64,000 nt of DNA from CANKHA01 sp963750965. Its GTDB lineage: Bacteria > Pseudomonadota > Alphaproteobacteria > Rhizobiales > Xanthobacteraceae. Location: positions 248,001 to 312,000 of the forward strand of contig CAVVSK010000013.1 in NCBI GenBank assembly GCA_963750965.1, in the 5' to 3' direction. Positions 41,183 through 50,001 of the stretch are shown here, piece by piece. The notes under the pieces are model-generated. The model worked only from the letters and a program-made list of their open reading frames with translations, searched no databases and had not been told where the DNA came from. Numbering within the stretch: position 1 is the stretch's first letter; each line of letters starts with the position of its first letter. The position numbers were made by a program, and so were the translations under genes.

Positions 41183-42229
41183 ATGCGGCGAATTGCTGTT
41201 TTAGCGGCTGCCTTATTGACGGTGCTTTCCCCTGCCTTTGCGCAAGAGCCGGCTTCTTTTCACGGCAAGCAGGTCACGATGATCATCGGCAGCGCCCCTG
41301 GTGGCGGGACCGATCTGTCAGGCCGCCTGATTGCCAATTTCATCGCGGATTATCTACCCGGCAAACCCAACCTGATCGTGCGCAACATCCCTGGCGCGCA
41401 GGGTCTCACATCGATGAACTATTTCGCCAAACAGGTCGCGCCCGATGGCCTGACCCTGACCATGGGGTCGACCACGCAGGCCGATCCGCTGTTTTACCGG
41501 AAGCCCGCGTCACAGTTCGACCCGACGAAATTCCACATGATCGGCGGCGCGGGCCGCGGCGGCACCGTGTTGATGATCCGCAAGGACGCCGAGCCGCGGC
41601 TGTATGACAAGAAGCAGACGCCGGTGATCATGGGATCGCTCGGCGGCGTGCCGCGCTCCGGCATGCAGACTACCGCCTGGGGCATCGCTTTCCTCGACTG
41701 GAACGCAAAATGGGTGCTGGGCTATCCCGGGACCAATGAGCTGCTGCTCGCGCTTGACCGCGGCGAAATCGATATGACCGCGACGGGCAATCTGTTTCAC
41801 ATCCGCAAATTGCTGGCGACTGGCAAATTCAAAATCTTGGCGCAGACCGGAACGCTGCAGGAAGGCAAGCTGACATCGCGCGCGGAATTCGAAGGAACGC
41901 CCTTCGTTGCCGACCTGATGAAGGATAAAATCAAGGATCCGCTCGCGCGCGAGGGTTTCCAGTATTGGGCCAGCATCACGGCGATCGACAAATGGGTCGC
42001 GCTGCCGCCCGGCACGCCGGAGAATTATTTGAAAGCCTATCGTGAGGCCTATGCGCAGGCCGGCAAGGATCCTGAATTTGCCGAACACGGCAAAAAAATC
42101 AGTGAGGATTTCGAGCACATGGGTGCCGAGGATGTCACCTTCCTGATCCAGAGCCTTGGTAAGACCTCGCCGGAGGCGATCGCATTTATTGCCGACATGC
42201 TGAAGAGGCAGGGCCTGGAAGGCGAATAG
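41183..42229 (+). CDS. Bug-family (TctC-like) substrate-binding protein 1
   Basis: A 348-residue periplasmic binding protein of the tripartite tricarboxylate transporter type. Signal peptide MRRIAVLAAALLTVLSPAFA; the ligand-contact loop IIGSAPGGGTDLSGRLIANF; and the NIPGAQG and PDGLTLTMGS segments typical of Bug proteins. It is closely similar along its whole length to the protein at 45689-46723. A UbiD decarboxylase follows after 71 bases, so the ligand is probably a carboxylic acid that UbiD acts on. No TctA/TctB membrane genes are present here. Confidence 0.88.
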   Translation: MRRIAVLAAALLTVLSPAFAQEPASFHGKQVTMIIGSAPGGGTDLSGRLIANFIADYLPGKPNLIVRNIPGAQGLTSMNYFAKQVAPDGLTLTMGSTTQADPLFYRKPASQFDPTKFHMIGGAGRGGTVLMIRKDAEPRLYDKKQTPVIMGSLGGVPRSGMQTTAWGIAFLDWNAKWVLGYPGTNELLLALDRGEIDMTATGNLFHIRKLLATGKFKILAQTGTLQEGKLTSRAEFEGTPFVADLMKDKIKDPLAREGFQYWASITAIDKWVALPPGTPENYLKAYREAYAQAGKDPEFAEHGKKISEDFEHMGAEDVTFLIQSLGKTSPEAIAFIADMLKRQGLEGE

Positions 42230-42300
42230 GACACGTAACCCGCGTCGCTGAGCGCCGCACCGCGCGCGCCGAGTAGTTAGCGAGAAGGATCGAAACAACA

Positions 42301-43779
42301 ATGCTGGACAAGACCGAAAAGCAATCCACGCGCTACGACCCTGCAGCGATGGGCGACTTGCGGGTCTTTCTCGAGCGCGCGGAAGCTGCCGGCGAATTCA
42401 AGCGCGTGAAGGGAGCCGATCCGCATCTCGAAATCGGCGCCATTTTCGAACTCAGCCACGAGCATCTCTACCCGCCGGTGATGCTGTTCGAGGAGATGAA
42501 GGGCTGCGATCCGACCCATCGCATTCTTTGCAACGTCCGGGTCGCCAAATTCGTCGTTGGCGAGCTCAACATGGATGCCGTGAAGGCGTATCGGAAGCGC
42601 CCGAAGGAACGATCGCTGCCGATTCCGCCGCGGCTGGTGAATACCGGGCCGGTCTATGAGAACGTGATGGAGGGCGACGCGGTCGACGTCAACAAATTGC
42701 CGACGCCGCAATGGCACGAAGCCGACGGCGGCAATTATGTCGGCACCGAATGCGTGGTGATCGTCAAGGATCCGGACACCGACTGGGTCAATCTCGGCAC
42801 CTATCGCGTCAGCGTGAAAGAGAAGAACGTGCTGTCCGTCTTCATTGAAGAGGGCAAGCATGGCGACGTGATCCGCCGCAAATGGTGGGCCAAAGGCAAG
42901 CCCTGCCCGATTGCCATCAGTGTCGGGCAGGCGCCGATCCTCGGCGTGGTCGCCTCGGGCGCGTCGAAGGAAAATGAGCCGGAATACGCCATGGCCGGCG
43001 GCTCCATCGGTCGGCCGATCGACGTGGTGCCGGCGCGGGTGAGCGGCGTGCCTATCCCGGCCGACGCCGAGATCGTCTACGACGGCTTCATGCCGCCGCC
43101 GTCGGAAGATTCCCGGCCAGAAGGCCCGTTCGGTGAATGGCCGGGATATTACGCTTCCGACTCGCGCAATGAGCCGGTGATGCATGTGAAGGCGATCTAC
43201 CACCGGGATAATCCGATCATGATCGGCCAGCCGCCGACCGCTCCGACTTTTCCCGGTCGGCAGATCAAAATCCCGCAGGTTGCGGGATTATGGGACGCGC
43301 TGGAGGCTGCCGGCGTTCCGGGCATTCAAGGTGTGTGGAAATTGCCTGGCGGCGGATCGAGCTTCATCAATGTCATCTCGATCAAACAAATGCATCCCGG
43401 CCACGCCAAGATGGCGGGCCTAGTGGCGGCCGGCTGCCGCGCCGGTGCCTATATGACGCGCATGATCATTGTCGTGGACGACGACATCGACATCACCAAT
43501 CCCACCGAGGTGATGTGGGCGGTCGCCACGCGTTGGGACCCAAAAGGGCAGACCGATATCATCGATGGCTGCTGGACCGGCCTGATCGATCCGGCCCTGC
43601 ACCCGGACAAGCGCGACAGCGGCGACACCACCACGGCCCGCATGATCATCTACGCCACGCGTCCGTTCCACTGGAAGGATCAGTTCCCGGCAGTGAACAA
43701 GGTTTCGCGCGATTACGCCGAAGAAGTGCGGCGCAAATGGTCGGCCGAGCTGCCGTTCCTGAGCAACAAGCCGTCCTAA
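42301..43779 (+). CDS. UbiD-family decarboxylase 1
   Basis: A 492-residue cytosolic enzyme of the UbiD family, which uses prenylated FMN to (de)carboxylate aromatic or unsaturated acids. GTECVVIVKDPDTDWVNLGT near residue 143 carries the cofactor-binding Asn region, the nearby TYRVSV supplies the catalytic Arg, and RPEGPFGEWPGYY near 280 holds the catalytic Glu pair. Length equals its paralogue at 46720-48198. No ubiX-type prenyltransferase gene is in the window, so the cofactor must be made elsewhere. Confidence 0.9.
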   Translation: MLDKTEKQSTRYDPAAMGDLRVFLERAEAAGEFKRVKGADPHLEIGAIFELSHEHLYPPVMLFEEMKGCDPTHRILCNVRVAKFVVGELNMDAVKAYRKRPKERSLPIPPRLVNTGPVYENVMEGDAVDVNKLPTPQWHEADGGNYVGTECVVIVKDPDTDWVNLGTYRVSVKEKNVLSVFIEEGKHGDVIRRKWWAKGKPCPIAISVGQAPILGVVASGASKENEPEYAMAGGSIGRPIDVVPARVSGVPIPADAEIVYDGFMPPPSEDSRPEGPFGEWPGYYASDSRNEPVMHVKAIYHRDNPIMIGQPPTAPTFPGRQIKIPQVAGLWDALEAAGVPGIQGVWKLPGGGSSFINVISIKQMHPGHAKMAGLVAAGCRAGAYMTRMIIVVDDDIDITNPTEVMWAVATRWDPKGQTDIIDGCWTGLIDPALHPDKRDSGDTTTARMIIYATRPFHWKDQFPAVNKVSRDYAEEVRRKWSAELPFLSNKPS

Positions 43780-43838
43780 GTCGCCGTCCGGCTCGCCAAG
43801 TGAAGCGAGGCGAAATTTTCGTCCCGTTTTGATCGTAC

Positions 43839-44441
43839 TTACAATTCCGCTTGAAATTCCGGTGCGTGATCCCTCGCACCCGTCGCGGTTTCCTGCGGCG
43901 GCAGCTTTACGGTCTTTTGATAGAGCATGTGCATGAAGAGAAAGAGCGGTTTCGCCTTCATGGTGATGACGACCATCTCGTCGTCGCCGTCATTGAAATG
44001 CTGATGCACGCAGGCATTTTCCACGATCAACGCGTCGCCGGCCTCGTAATCCATTCGCCGGGTTTCGTGAATATCATGGCCCTTGCCCTTCAGCACAAAC
44101 AGTACCGCTGAATTCATGTGGCCGTGCTTTTGTCCCTCGCCATGCGGCGCAATGATGTTGAGGTGACACTCGATCGCCTGGGTGACCTTGGAATGACCTG
44201 GATTGATCGGCGTCTTGCTGAAAAGCACCGGGCCGCCCTTCCATTTCATTTCGGAAGTCCGATAGACCCGCGGTTGGGTGAAAAGATCGTTCACCAGCTC
44301 GCCATATGTGCCTTCCAAGGCGCGCACAAAGGTGCGCTTCCGCTGCCACCGCGCCCAGACCATCTCCTTGTTCTGATTGTGACCAGGTTCGCCGGGCCGA
44401 ATATAGAACTCGGTTTCGGCGCCATCCGATTCACTCGACAT
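43839..44441 (-). CDS. Cupin-domain protein
   Basis: A 200-residue protein with a single cupin barrel. The first metal motif is HGEGQKHGHMNSAVLFVLKG near residue 100 and the second ENACVHQHFNDGDDE near 142. Similar cupins include ring-cleaving dioxygenases, but catalytic type cannot be told from sequence alone. AAGGAG precedes the ATG. It is 34 bases downstream of a Bug gene on the same strand, suggesting a two-gene transcript within the aromatic-acid block. Confidence 0.82.
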   Translation of the reverse strand: MSSESDGAETEFYIRPGEPGHNQNKEMVWARWQRKRTFVRALEGTYGELVNDLFTQPRVYRTSEMKWKGGPVLFSKTPINPGHSKVTQAIECHLNIIAPHGEGQKHGHMNSAVLFVLKGKGHDIHETRRMDYEAGDALIVENACVHQHFNDGDDEMVVITMKAKPLFLFMHMLYQKTVKLPPQETATGARDHAPEFQAEL

Positions 44442-44475
44442 GATCGCTCCTTATAAAAAGACGGTACCTTAATTT

Positions 44476-45513
44476 TCACTTGGACTCGGCGGCACCTTCG
44501 GTCTTCGGCTTGTCAAGCGTCTTCTTCAGTAGTTCGACAATTTCCGGTGGCTGGTCGAGCGCTGCTTTCACCATCGCCAACAACTCATCGCCATAAGCAG
44601 GTTCCACCGAGCGCTCGAGCTTTTCGGCCTTGGCCTGCAATTCCCTATCCTCCATTGCTTGCCGATAGGCGGTGCGCAGCGCATCGAGACGGTCCTGTGG
44701 AATGCCCGGAGGGCCGGCGGTCAGGCGCGCAATATCGCCTTGCGATTGCAGCATGGCGAGCAGCGCCTTACCGGCGGGATCGGTGACGAGGTCTTTCAGC
44801 TGCGGCACGTCGGTATCCTTGCCGCCGATTTGCGCAATGAAGCGGCCATGCCCGTCCTGCACAAAGGTGCCGAAGGATGAGCGCGACCCCATAGCGCCAA
44901 CGATCTCACCGCGGCGCATGGCGAGCCGCCGCTCGGTGCCGCTATAGCCGGTGAGAATTTTCATGTTCAGCTTGAGTACATTGGCGAGCAGATGGGTCTC
45001 TACAAAGTCAGATGAAGTGCCGCCGCCGGAGGTCGCGAAATTCACCGGCTCCTTCGCCGCGCGCAAATCCTCAAACCTCGTGATCGGCGAATGCGATGCG
45101 ATGGCGAGCACGCGCGGCTCTGTGGCCGCCTTGCCGATCCAGGACATTTTGCTCAAGTCAAACTTGGCCCCGTCATGCTTGATAATCTGCGCATAGATCA
45201 GCCCGGTATTGAAGCTGCCGATAGTCAGGCCGTCCGGCTTGGACGCATAGAGGGCGTTGGCGCCGACGAGGTGACCGGCACCCGGCATGTTTTTCACCAC
45301 CACGGTCGAGCCGGGCAGATATTTCTGCATATACTCCGCGACCAGCCGGCCGTAAAAATCGTAGCCGCCGCCCGGCGGCGTTGCGACGATGTAGGTGACC
45401 GTCTTGCCCTTGTAAAAATCGGCACCGCTCTGGGCGAGCGAAGGCGTGGCGGCGGTCGCCAGACCCGCGAGAGCAGCCATTGTCAGAAAAATTCTGCCGA
45501 ATGTTGCCGTCAT
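44476..45513 (-). CDS. Bug-family (TctC-like) substrate-binding protein 2
   Basis: A 345-residue exported binding protein (signal MTATFGRIFLTMAALAGLAT...SLAQ) with the Bug loop VATPPGGGYDFYGRLVAEYM and NMPGAGHLVGANALYASKPD. It is clearly more distant from the other two Bug proteins here than they are from each other. GGAGGA lies 5-10 bases before the ATG at 45513; the longer frame to 45615 lacks one. It is divergent from Bug protein 3 and the shared element at 45617-45654 lies between them. Confidence 0.86.
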   Translation of the reverse strand: MTATFGRIFLTMAALAGLATAATPSLAQSGADFYKGKTVTYIVATPPGGGYDFYGRLVAEYMQKYLPGSTVVVKNMPGAGHLVGANALYASKPDGLTIGSFNTGLIYAQIIKHDGAKFDLSKMSWIGKAATEPRVLAIASHSPITRFEDLRAAKEPVNFATSGGGTSSDFVETHLLANVLKLNMKILTGYSGTERRLAMRRGEIVGAMGSRSSFGTFVQDGHGRFIAQIGGKDTDVPQLKDLVTDPAGKALLAMLQSQGDIARLTAGPPGIPQDRLDALRTAYRQAMEDRELQAKAEKLERSVEPAYGDELLAMVKAALDQPPEIVELLKKTLDKPKTEGAAESK

Positions 45514-45616
45514 TTGTCCTCCGACTGCCGTCAACATCATAGTAGGCCTGGCATGCGGCGCCAGCTCAGGACCTTGTGGCGGGCTGGCGCGCTTTTCACA
45601 CGCGGGATCCAGCATA

Positions 45617-45654
45617 GTTGTCAGATTGCGAAATACATGTCAAAAAATGGAAAA
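45617..45654 (+). promoter_or_regulatory. Conserved upstream element, copy 2
   Basis: Twin of 41101-41138, with the 17-base core TGTCAAAAAATGGAAAA identical and the flanking GCGAAAT and GTTGT in register. It lies between divergent Bug genes (starts 45513 and 45689), so it could control both directions. Confidence 0.55.
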
Positions 45655-45688
45655 CCCGAAACTGAGCGGTGAATGGAAAGGGAGAAGG

Positions 45689-46723
45689 ATGAATCGGATT
45701 GGGACCTTCGCGGCAGCGCTGCTGGTGACGTGCTGCACCGCATCGGCTCAGGAGCCGGTGTCATTCCAGGGCAAACAGATTTTGATGGTGATCGGCTATG
45801 CCGCCGGGGGCGGAACCGACGCCGCCGGGCGCCTGATCGCCGGGCATCTCGGCAAATACCTTCCCGGCCAGCCCACCATCGTGGTGCAGAATGTTCCCGG
45901 CGCCGACGGAATGGTGGCGCTGAATTACATCGTGCAGCAGACCAAGCCCGATGGGCTCACCATCACCATGGGCTCAGGCACGCAGATCGATCCGCTGCAC
46001 TCCCGTAAGCCGCAGGCGAAATACGACATTGCGAAGTTCAACTTCATCGGCGGCGCCGGCAAGGGCGGCACCGTGCTGCTGATCAATAAGGACGCCGAAA
46101 AGCGTATCTTCGACACGAAGGCCGAGCCGGTGATCATGGGCGCGCTCAGCGGAATGCCGCGTTCCGGCATGCAGATGACCGCCTGGGGCAAGGAATTCCT
46201 CGACTGGAACGTCAAATGGGTCGTCGGCTACCGCGGCACCAACGACCTGACGGTCGCGCTGGAGCGCGGAGAGATCGACATGACTGCCACCGGCACCATT
46301 CCGCTGGTGCAGAAGATGCTCAGCACCGGCAAGTTCAAGATCCTGGCGCAATCCGGCATGCTGGAGGACGGGAAGTTCGTGCAACGGCCAGACTTCGGCG
46401 ACGCGCCGATCATCGCCAACGATATGATCGGCAAGATCAAAGACCCAATTGCGCAGAAGGGCTTCGAATACTGGACGGCCCTGAACATGATGGACAAGTG
46501 GCTGGCGCTGCCGCCCGGCACGCCGCAGCCAATCGTCGAGGTTTACCGCAAGGCTTTCCAGGAGATGGCAAAGGACCCCGACTATATTAAACGCGGCAGC
46601 GATTACACGCCGGTCAGCCACACGGATATTGAGAACCTTGTCCAGACCCTCTCCCGCACGCCCGATGAATCGCTGACTTACATATCGGCCATGTTGCGTG
46701 GTCAGGGCTTGGCGGTGGAATGA
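45689..46723 (+). CDS. Bug-family (TctC-like) substrate-binding protein 3
   Basis: A 344-residue periplasmic binding protein, paralogous to Bug protein 1 over its full length (shared FLDWN.KWV.GY.GTN, GEIDMTATG and KFKILAQ blocks). Signal peptide MNRIGTFAAALLVTCCTASA. GGAGAAGG precedes the ATG at 45689, so in-frame starts further upstream, within the leader, are rejected. Its stop overlaps the start of the second UbiD gene (ATGA), a tighter coupling than in module 1. Confidence 0.88.
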   Translation: MNRIGTFAAALLVTCCTASAQEPVSFQGKQILMVIGYAAGGGTDAAGRLIAGHLGKYLPGQPTIVVQNVPGADGMVALNYIVQQTKPDGLTITMGSGTQIDPLHSRKPQAKYDIAKFNFIGGAGKGGTVLLINKDAEKRIFDTKAEPVIMGALSGMPRSGMQMTAWGKEFLDWNVKWVVGYRGTNDLTVALERGEIDMTATGTIPLVQKMLSTGKFKILAQSGMLEDGKFVQRPDFGDAPIIANDMIGKIKDPIAQKGFEYWTALNMMDKWLALPPGTPQPIVEVYRKAFQEMAKDPDYIKRGSDYTPVSHTDIENLVQTLSRTPDESLTYISAMLRGQGLAVE

Positions 46724-48198
46724 TGGTAGCACCGCCGGCAACCGATGAGCAGCGGCTGACTGCACAAGGTGACTTGCGCGAGCTGATCCGGCTCGCAAGC
46801 GAGCGCGGTGAGCTCGAAGTGATCAAGGGCGCCAATACCTATCTCGAGATGGGCGCGCTCTATGAATTGAGCCTGCGCGACCGCTATCCGCCGCTGCTCT
46901 TGTTCGAAGAAATTCCCGGGTACCCGAAAGACTACCGGGTGCTGATGAATGTGCGCTTCTCGCGCATCTTCCAGAGCGATCTCTCGCTCGAGGCACTGAA
47001 GAAATTTCGCGCGCGCCGCCGCTGGGAAGCCGATCCGATTCCGCCGGAATGGGTGGAGAGCGGGCCGATCACCGAAAACGTCGTGCGCGGCGACGACGTC
47101 AATATTCGTGCCTTTCCCGCTGGACATTGGCATGAGCACGACGGAGGGCCCTACATCGGCACCGAATGTCTGATCATCAACAAGGATCCGGATTCGGATT
47201 GGGTCAATCTCGGCACCTACCGCACGCAGGTGCAGGACGAGAAGACACTCACCGTCTTCATCGAGCCCGGAAAGCACGGCAGCATCATCCGCGAAAAATA
47301 TTGGGCCAAGGGGCAAGCCTGCCCGATGGTGGTCTGCGTGGGGCAGGCGCCAATGCTGGGAGTCGTGGCGTCTACCTCATCGAAGCAGGGGATATCGGAG
47401 CTCGACTCCGCCGGTGGAAGGCTGGGCCACCCAATCAAGGTGGTGCGCGGCGAACTTACCGGCCTGCCAATTCCAGCCGACGCCGAGCTCGCCTTCGAAG
47501 GCTTCATGCCGCCGCCGTCCGAAGAGACCCGGCCGGAAGGTCCCTTCGCCGAGTGGCCGGGCTATTACGCCACCGATGCCGGCGAGGAGCCGGTGGTGCG
47601 CGTCGGCGCGATCTATCACCGCAACGATCCCATTCTGCTCGGACAGCCGCCGGCGAAGCCGACCTTTCCGGGCCGCCAGCCGAGCCTCGCCGGGATGGCC
47701 GCGATTTGGGACGCACTGGAAGCCGCCGGCGTGCCCGGGGTCACCGGCGTTTGGAAGCCGCTTGGCCCCGGCGTGGGCTTCATGAACGTGATCTCGATCA
47801 AACAGATGCATCCGGGCCACGCCAAGATGGCCGGCCTGGTCGCCACCGGCGCGGGGCCGAGCGCTTACATGGGCCGCATTACCGTGATCGTTGACGAAGA
47901 CATCGACGTCACCAGCACGCCGGAGATTTTGTGGGCTATGGCGACGCGCTGGGATCCGAAGACCCAGACCGACATCATCGACGGCTGTTACAGCGGCTAT
48001 ATCGACCCCTCGATCAGCCCGGAGAAGCGGGCGGTCAACGATCACACCTCAGCGCGCATCATCATCTATGCGGTGAAGCCCTATCATTGGATGGACAAGT
48101 TCCCGGTGGTGAACACCGTCTCAAAACAATATTCGCAGCAGATCGAAGCGAAGTGGAAAGACAAGCTACGCTTCCTCGGCGGCATACCGGCTGAATGA
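46720..48198 (+). CDS. UbiD-family decarboxylase 2
   Basis: A 492-residue paralogue of the UbiD protein at 42301-43779, identical in length. It keeps GTECLIINKDPDSDWVNLGT near residue 147 and RPEGPFAEWPGYY near 272, so prenyl-FMN binding and catalytic Glu residues are expected to be intact. It is coupled to its Bug partner and followed 18 bases later by an NMT1-type binding protein. Different residues in the central substrate region suggest a related but distinct substrate. Confidence 0.9.
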   Translation: MMVAPPATDEQRLTAQGDLRELIRLASERGELEVIKGANTYLEMGALYELSLRDRYPPLLLFEEIPGYPKDYRVLMNVRFSRIFQSDLSLEALKKFRARRRWEADPIPPEWVESGPITENVVRGDDVNIRAFPAGHWHEHDGGPYIGTECLIINKDPDSDWVNLGTYRTQVQDEKTLTVFIEPGKHGSIIREKYWAKGQACPMVVCVGQAPMLGVVASTSSKQGISELDSAGGRLGHPIKVVRGELTGLPIPADAELAFEGFMPPPSEETRPEGPFAEWPGYYATDAGEEPVVRVGAIYHRNDPILLGQPPAKPTFPGRQPSLAGMAAIWDALEAAGVPGVTGVWKPLGPGVGFMNVISIKQMHPGHAKMAGLVATGAGPSAYMGRITVIVDEDIDVTSTPEILWAMATRWDPKTQTDIIDGCYSGYIDPSISPEKRAVNDHTSARIIIYAVKPYHWMDKFPVVNTVSKQYSQQIEAKWKDKLRFLGGIPAE

Positions 48199-48216
48199 AG
48201 CAAAAAGGAAAGTCCT

Positions 48217-49194
48217 ATGGATAAAGTTCAGTTTCCCTACAGAGCCGCAAGTCATCTGATCTTGCTGCACGTCATCGCGGAATCCGGCGCTTGGGAGAGG
48301 CACGGTATCGATGTCAACTACGATTTCCAGATTTCATCGTCCGATGCGCATAGCAAGGTGCCGACGCACGAAGTCGAATTTGTCGGCGGCAATCACGTCT
48401 CGACCTATGCGTCCCGCGCGCATGGCGATACCTGGGTCTATCTCGGACAAACGGTCAATCACGTTCACAACTCCCTCGTCGTGCGTGAAGACTCCGGCAT
48501 GAATTCGGTGGCGGATATTCGCGGTAAGAAGCTCGCCACCAGCGGCGCGCATCCCATGCTGAACGACTGGCTGTTTCTGAAGCAGAATGGCCTGGATAAG
48601 GATCGTGACGATTACGAGATGATCAAAACCGTCGCCTACAAGAAGGACGCGATGGACCCGGAGGAGAAGTTCGGCGGCGCCGCCAAGAAGGTTCCGCTCT
48701 GGCAATGGGTGGCCGACAAACGCGCCGACGCATGCTTTATCACCCCGCCGGCGACGCTGTTTGCGAAGGACGCCGGACTGAAAGTGATCGACCTCGATCC
48801 GTTTCCGATGATCTGGTTCACCACCATTTCATCCAGCCTGAGCTTCGTGGAAAAGCATCCGGACCTCGTCCAGCGCTTCCTCAAAGGCATCATCGAGGGC
48901 ATTCACTTCTTCAAGACGCAGCGCGAGAAATCGATCAAGATCATCGAGGAACGCTACACGCGTGACGGCAAGCTCGACCATGCAAAGGCGACCATCGCCT
49001 ATGACGCCCTTGCGCCGCTGCTTTCGACCAAGCTGTTTCCGCAAATGGATGCGATCTCGAACGTGTATCAGGAAGCGGTCTACAAGGATAAAGACTCGCT
49101 GAAGGTGAATCCCCTGGAGCTTTGGGATTTCCATCACGTGCGCCAGATCGCTGACACCGGTTTCGTGGACAACCTCTACGGCCACAATCGGTAA
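48217..49194 (+). CDS. NMT1/SsuA-type substrate-binding-like protein without signal peptide
   Basis: A 325-residue protein of the NMT1/THI5-like periplasmic-binding fold (VVREDSGMNSVADIRGKKLA near residue 90 is the typical block). It starts MDKVQFPYRAASHLILLHVI with no export signal, so it may act in the cytoplasm. Some relatives are decarboxylases or cofactor-related enzymes, for example of the dihydroxyphthalate decarboxylase type, rather than transport proteins. AAAGGAAAG precedes the ATG. Its position directly after UbiD 2 favours an enzymatic role in the same pathway, as an inference. Confidence 0.78.
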   Translation: MDKVQFPYRAASHLILLHVIAESGAWERHGIDVNYDFQISSSDAHSKVPTHEVEFVGGNHVSTYASRAHGDTWVYLGQTVNHVHNSLVVREDSGMNSVADIRGKKLATSGAHPMLNDWLFLKQNGLDKDRDDYEMIKTVAYKKDAMDPEEKFGGAAKKVPLWQWVADKRADACFITPPATLFAKDAGLKVIDLDPFPMIWFTTISSSLSFVEKHPDLVQRFLKGIIEGIHFFKTQREKSIKIIEERYTRDGKLDHAKATIAYDALAPLLSTKLFPQMDAISNVYQEAVYKDKDSLKVNPLELWDFHHVRQIADTGFVDNLYGHNR

Positions 49195-49231
49195 GGCCAA
49201 CGAAGTCCTGATGGCTCGCCCGGCTGCTTTG

Positions 49232-49501
49232 CTACTTGCCCCCTGGTTCCATGCCTTTGGTCTTGAGGGCCGCGGCAGCCTCCGGTCCGGACAGTATCTT
49301 GATGAAGGCTTTCGCCGCGTCGGTCTCCTTTGAGCCCGCCGCAACGCTGCCGGCATAGACCGTGTAGTTCTGGATATCGGCAGGTATTGGCCCGACCAGC
49401 ACCGCATCCTTCACCGCGAGGATTTCGCTGATCTGGTGGATGGCGATGTCGGCCTCGCCGTTCACGACGCGGGTCGCGACAAGCCCGCCTGGCACCAGCA
49501 C
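49232..49501 (-). pseudogene. C-terminal relic of a ModA-like substrate-binding protein
   Basis: About 89 codons that match the last third of a molybdate-binding-protein-like family member (VVNGEADIAIHQISEILAVK, then GPIPADIQNYTVYAGSVAAG and a KAFIKILSGPEA helix). The N-terminal 150 or so residues and any start site or signal peptide are absent upstream. It overlaps nothing and converges on the NMT1-type gene. Probably the remnant of a deleted gene. Confidence 0.7.
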
Positions 49502-49658
49502 CGAGCAGGCCAGTGTAACGGGCCGTCAAAGCACTTCTCGCGGCGTTCGTTATAAGCGCAATATTCGATAGCGCGGGGCTGGCGGAAGAGTGGCCGCGGA
49601 TGTTGTGCCTGACGGGTCGTGAGATTCACCAAACCGCAGTCAGACGACCGGCGCCAAC

Positions 49659-49997
49659 TTAGTTGGCGCGGGCGCGCGACCGGGTTTTGGACGATTTGCG
49701 ACTCCTGCGGGTCCCGGCCCCTGCCGACGAAGGCATTCGAGCGCGCGCACGCGCTTGGGCATCGGAGTAAATCAGCCAGCCCAAACCTGCGGCAATCAGA
49801 ATGCATGCCAGTGGATTTGTCCGCACTTGCCGAGAAAGAACCGCGGCAATGTCGCCAGCCGTGCGCGGTACCTCTGCGCCGAGGAAATCCTTGGCAACCA
49901 GCGTAGGCGAGGTGTGATACTCGAGGTCCTGGAGACGCCCGGCAAGGCGCTCACGGGCGCGATTGGCTTTGCGTTCTAGCTGCTCGGCAGTGGTCAT
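49659..49997 (-). CDS. DUF3618 protein
   Basis: A 112-residue protein: an Arg-rich helix (TAEQLERKANRARERLAGRL), one transmembrane segment (PLACILIAAGLGWLIY) and a very basic Ala/Arg/Ser tail. This is the DUF3618 pattern, usually found next to a holin-like gene as here. The stop of the upstream gene is 5 bases before its start. Function unknown; probably an envelope-associated protein. Confidence 0.82.
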   Translation of the reverse strand: MTTAEQLERKANRARERLAGRLQDLEYHTSPTLVAKDFLGAEVPRTAGDIAAVLSRQVRTNPLACILIAAGLGWLIYSDAQARARARMPSSAGAGTRRSRKSSKTRSRARAN

Positions 49998-50001
49998 GCG
50001 G

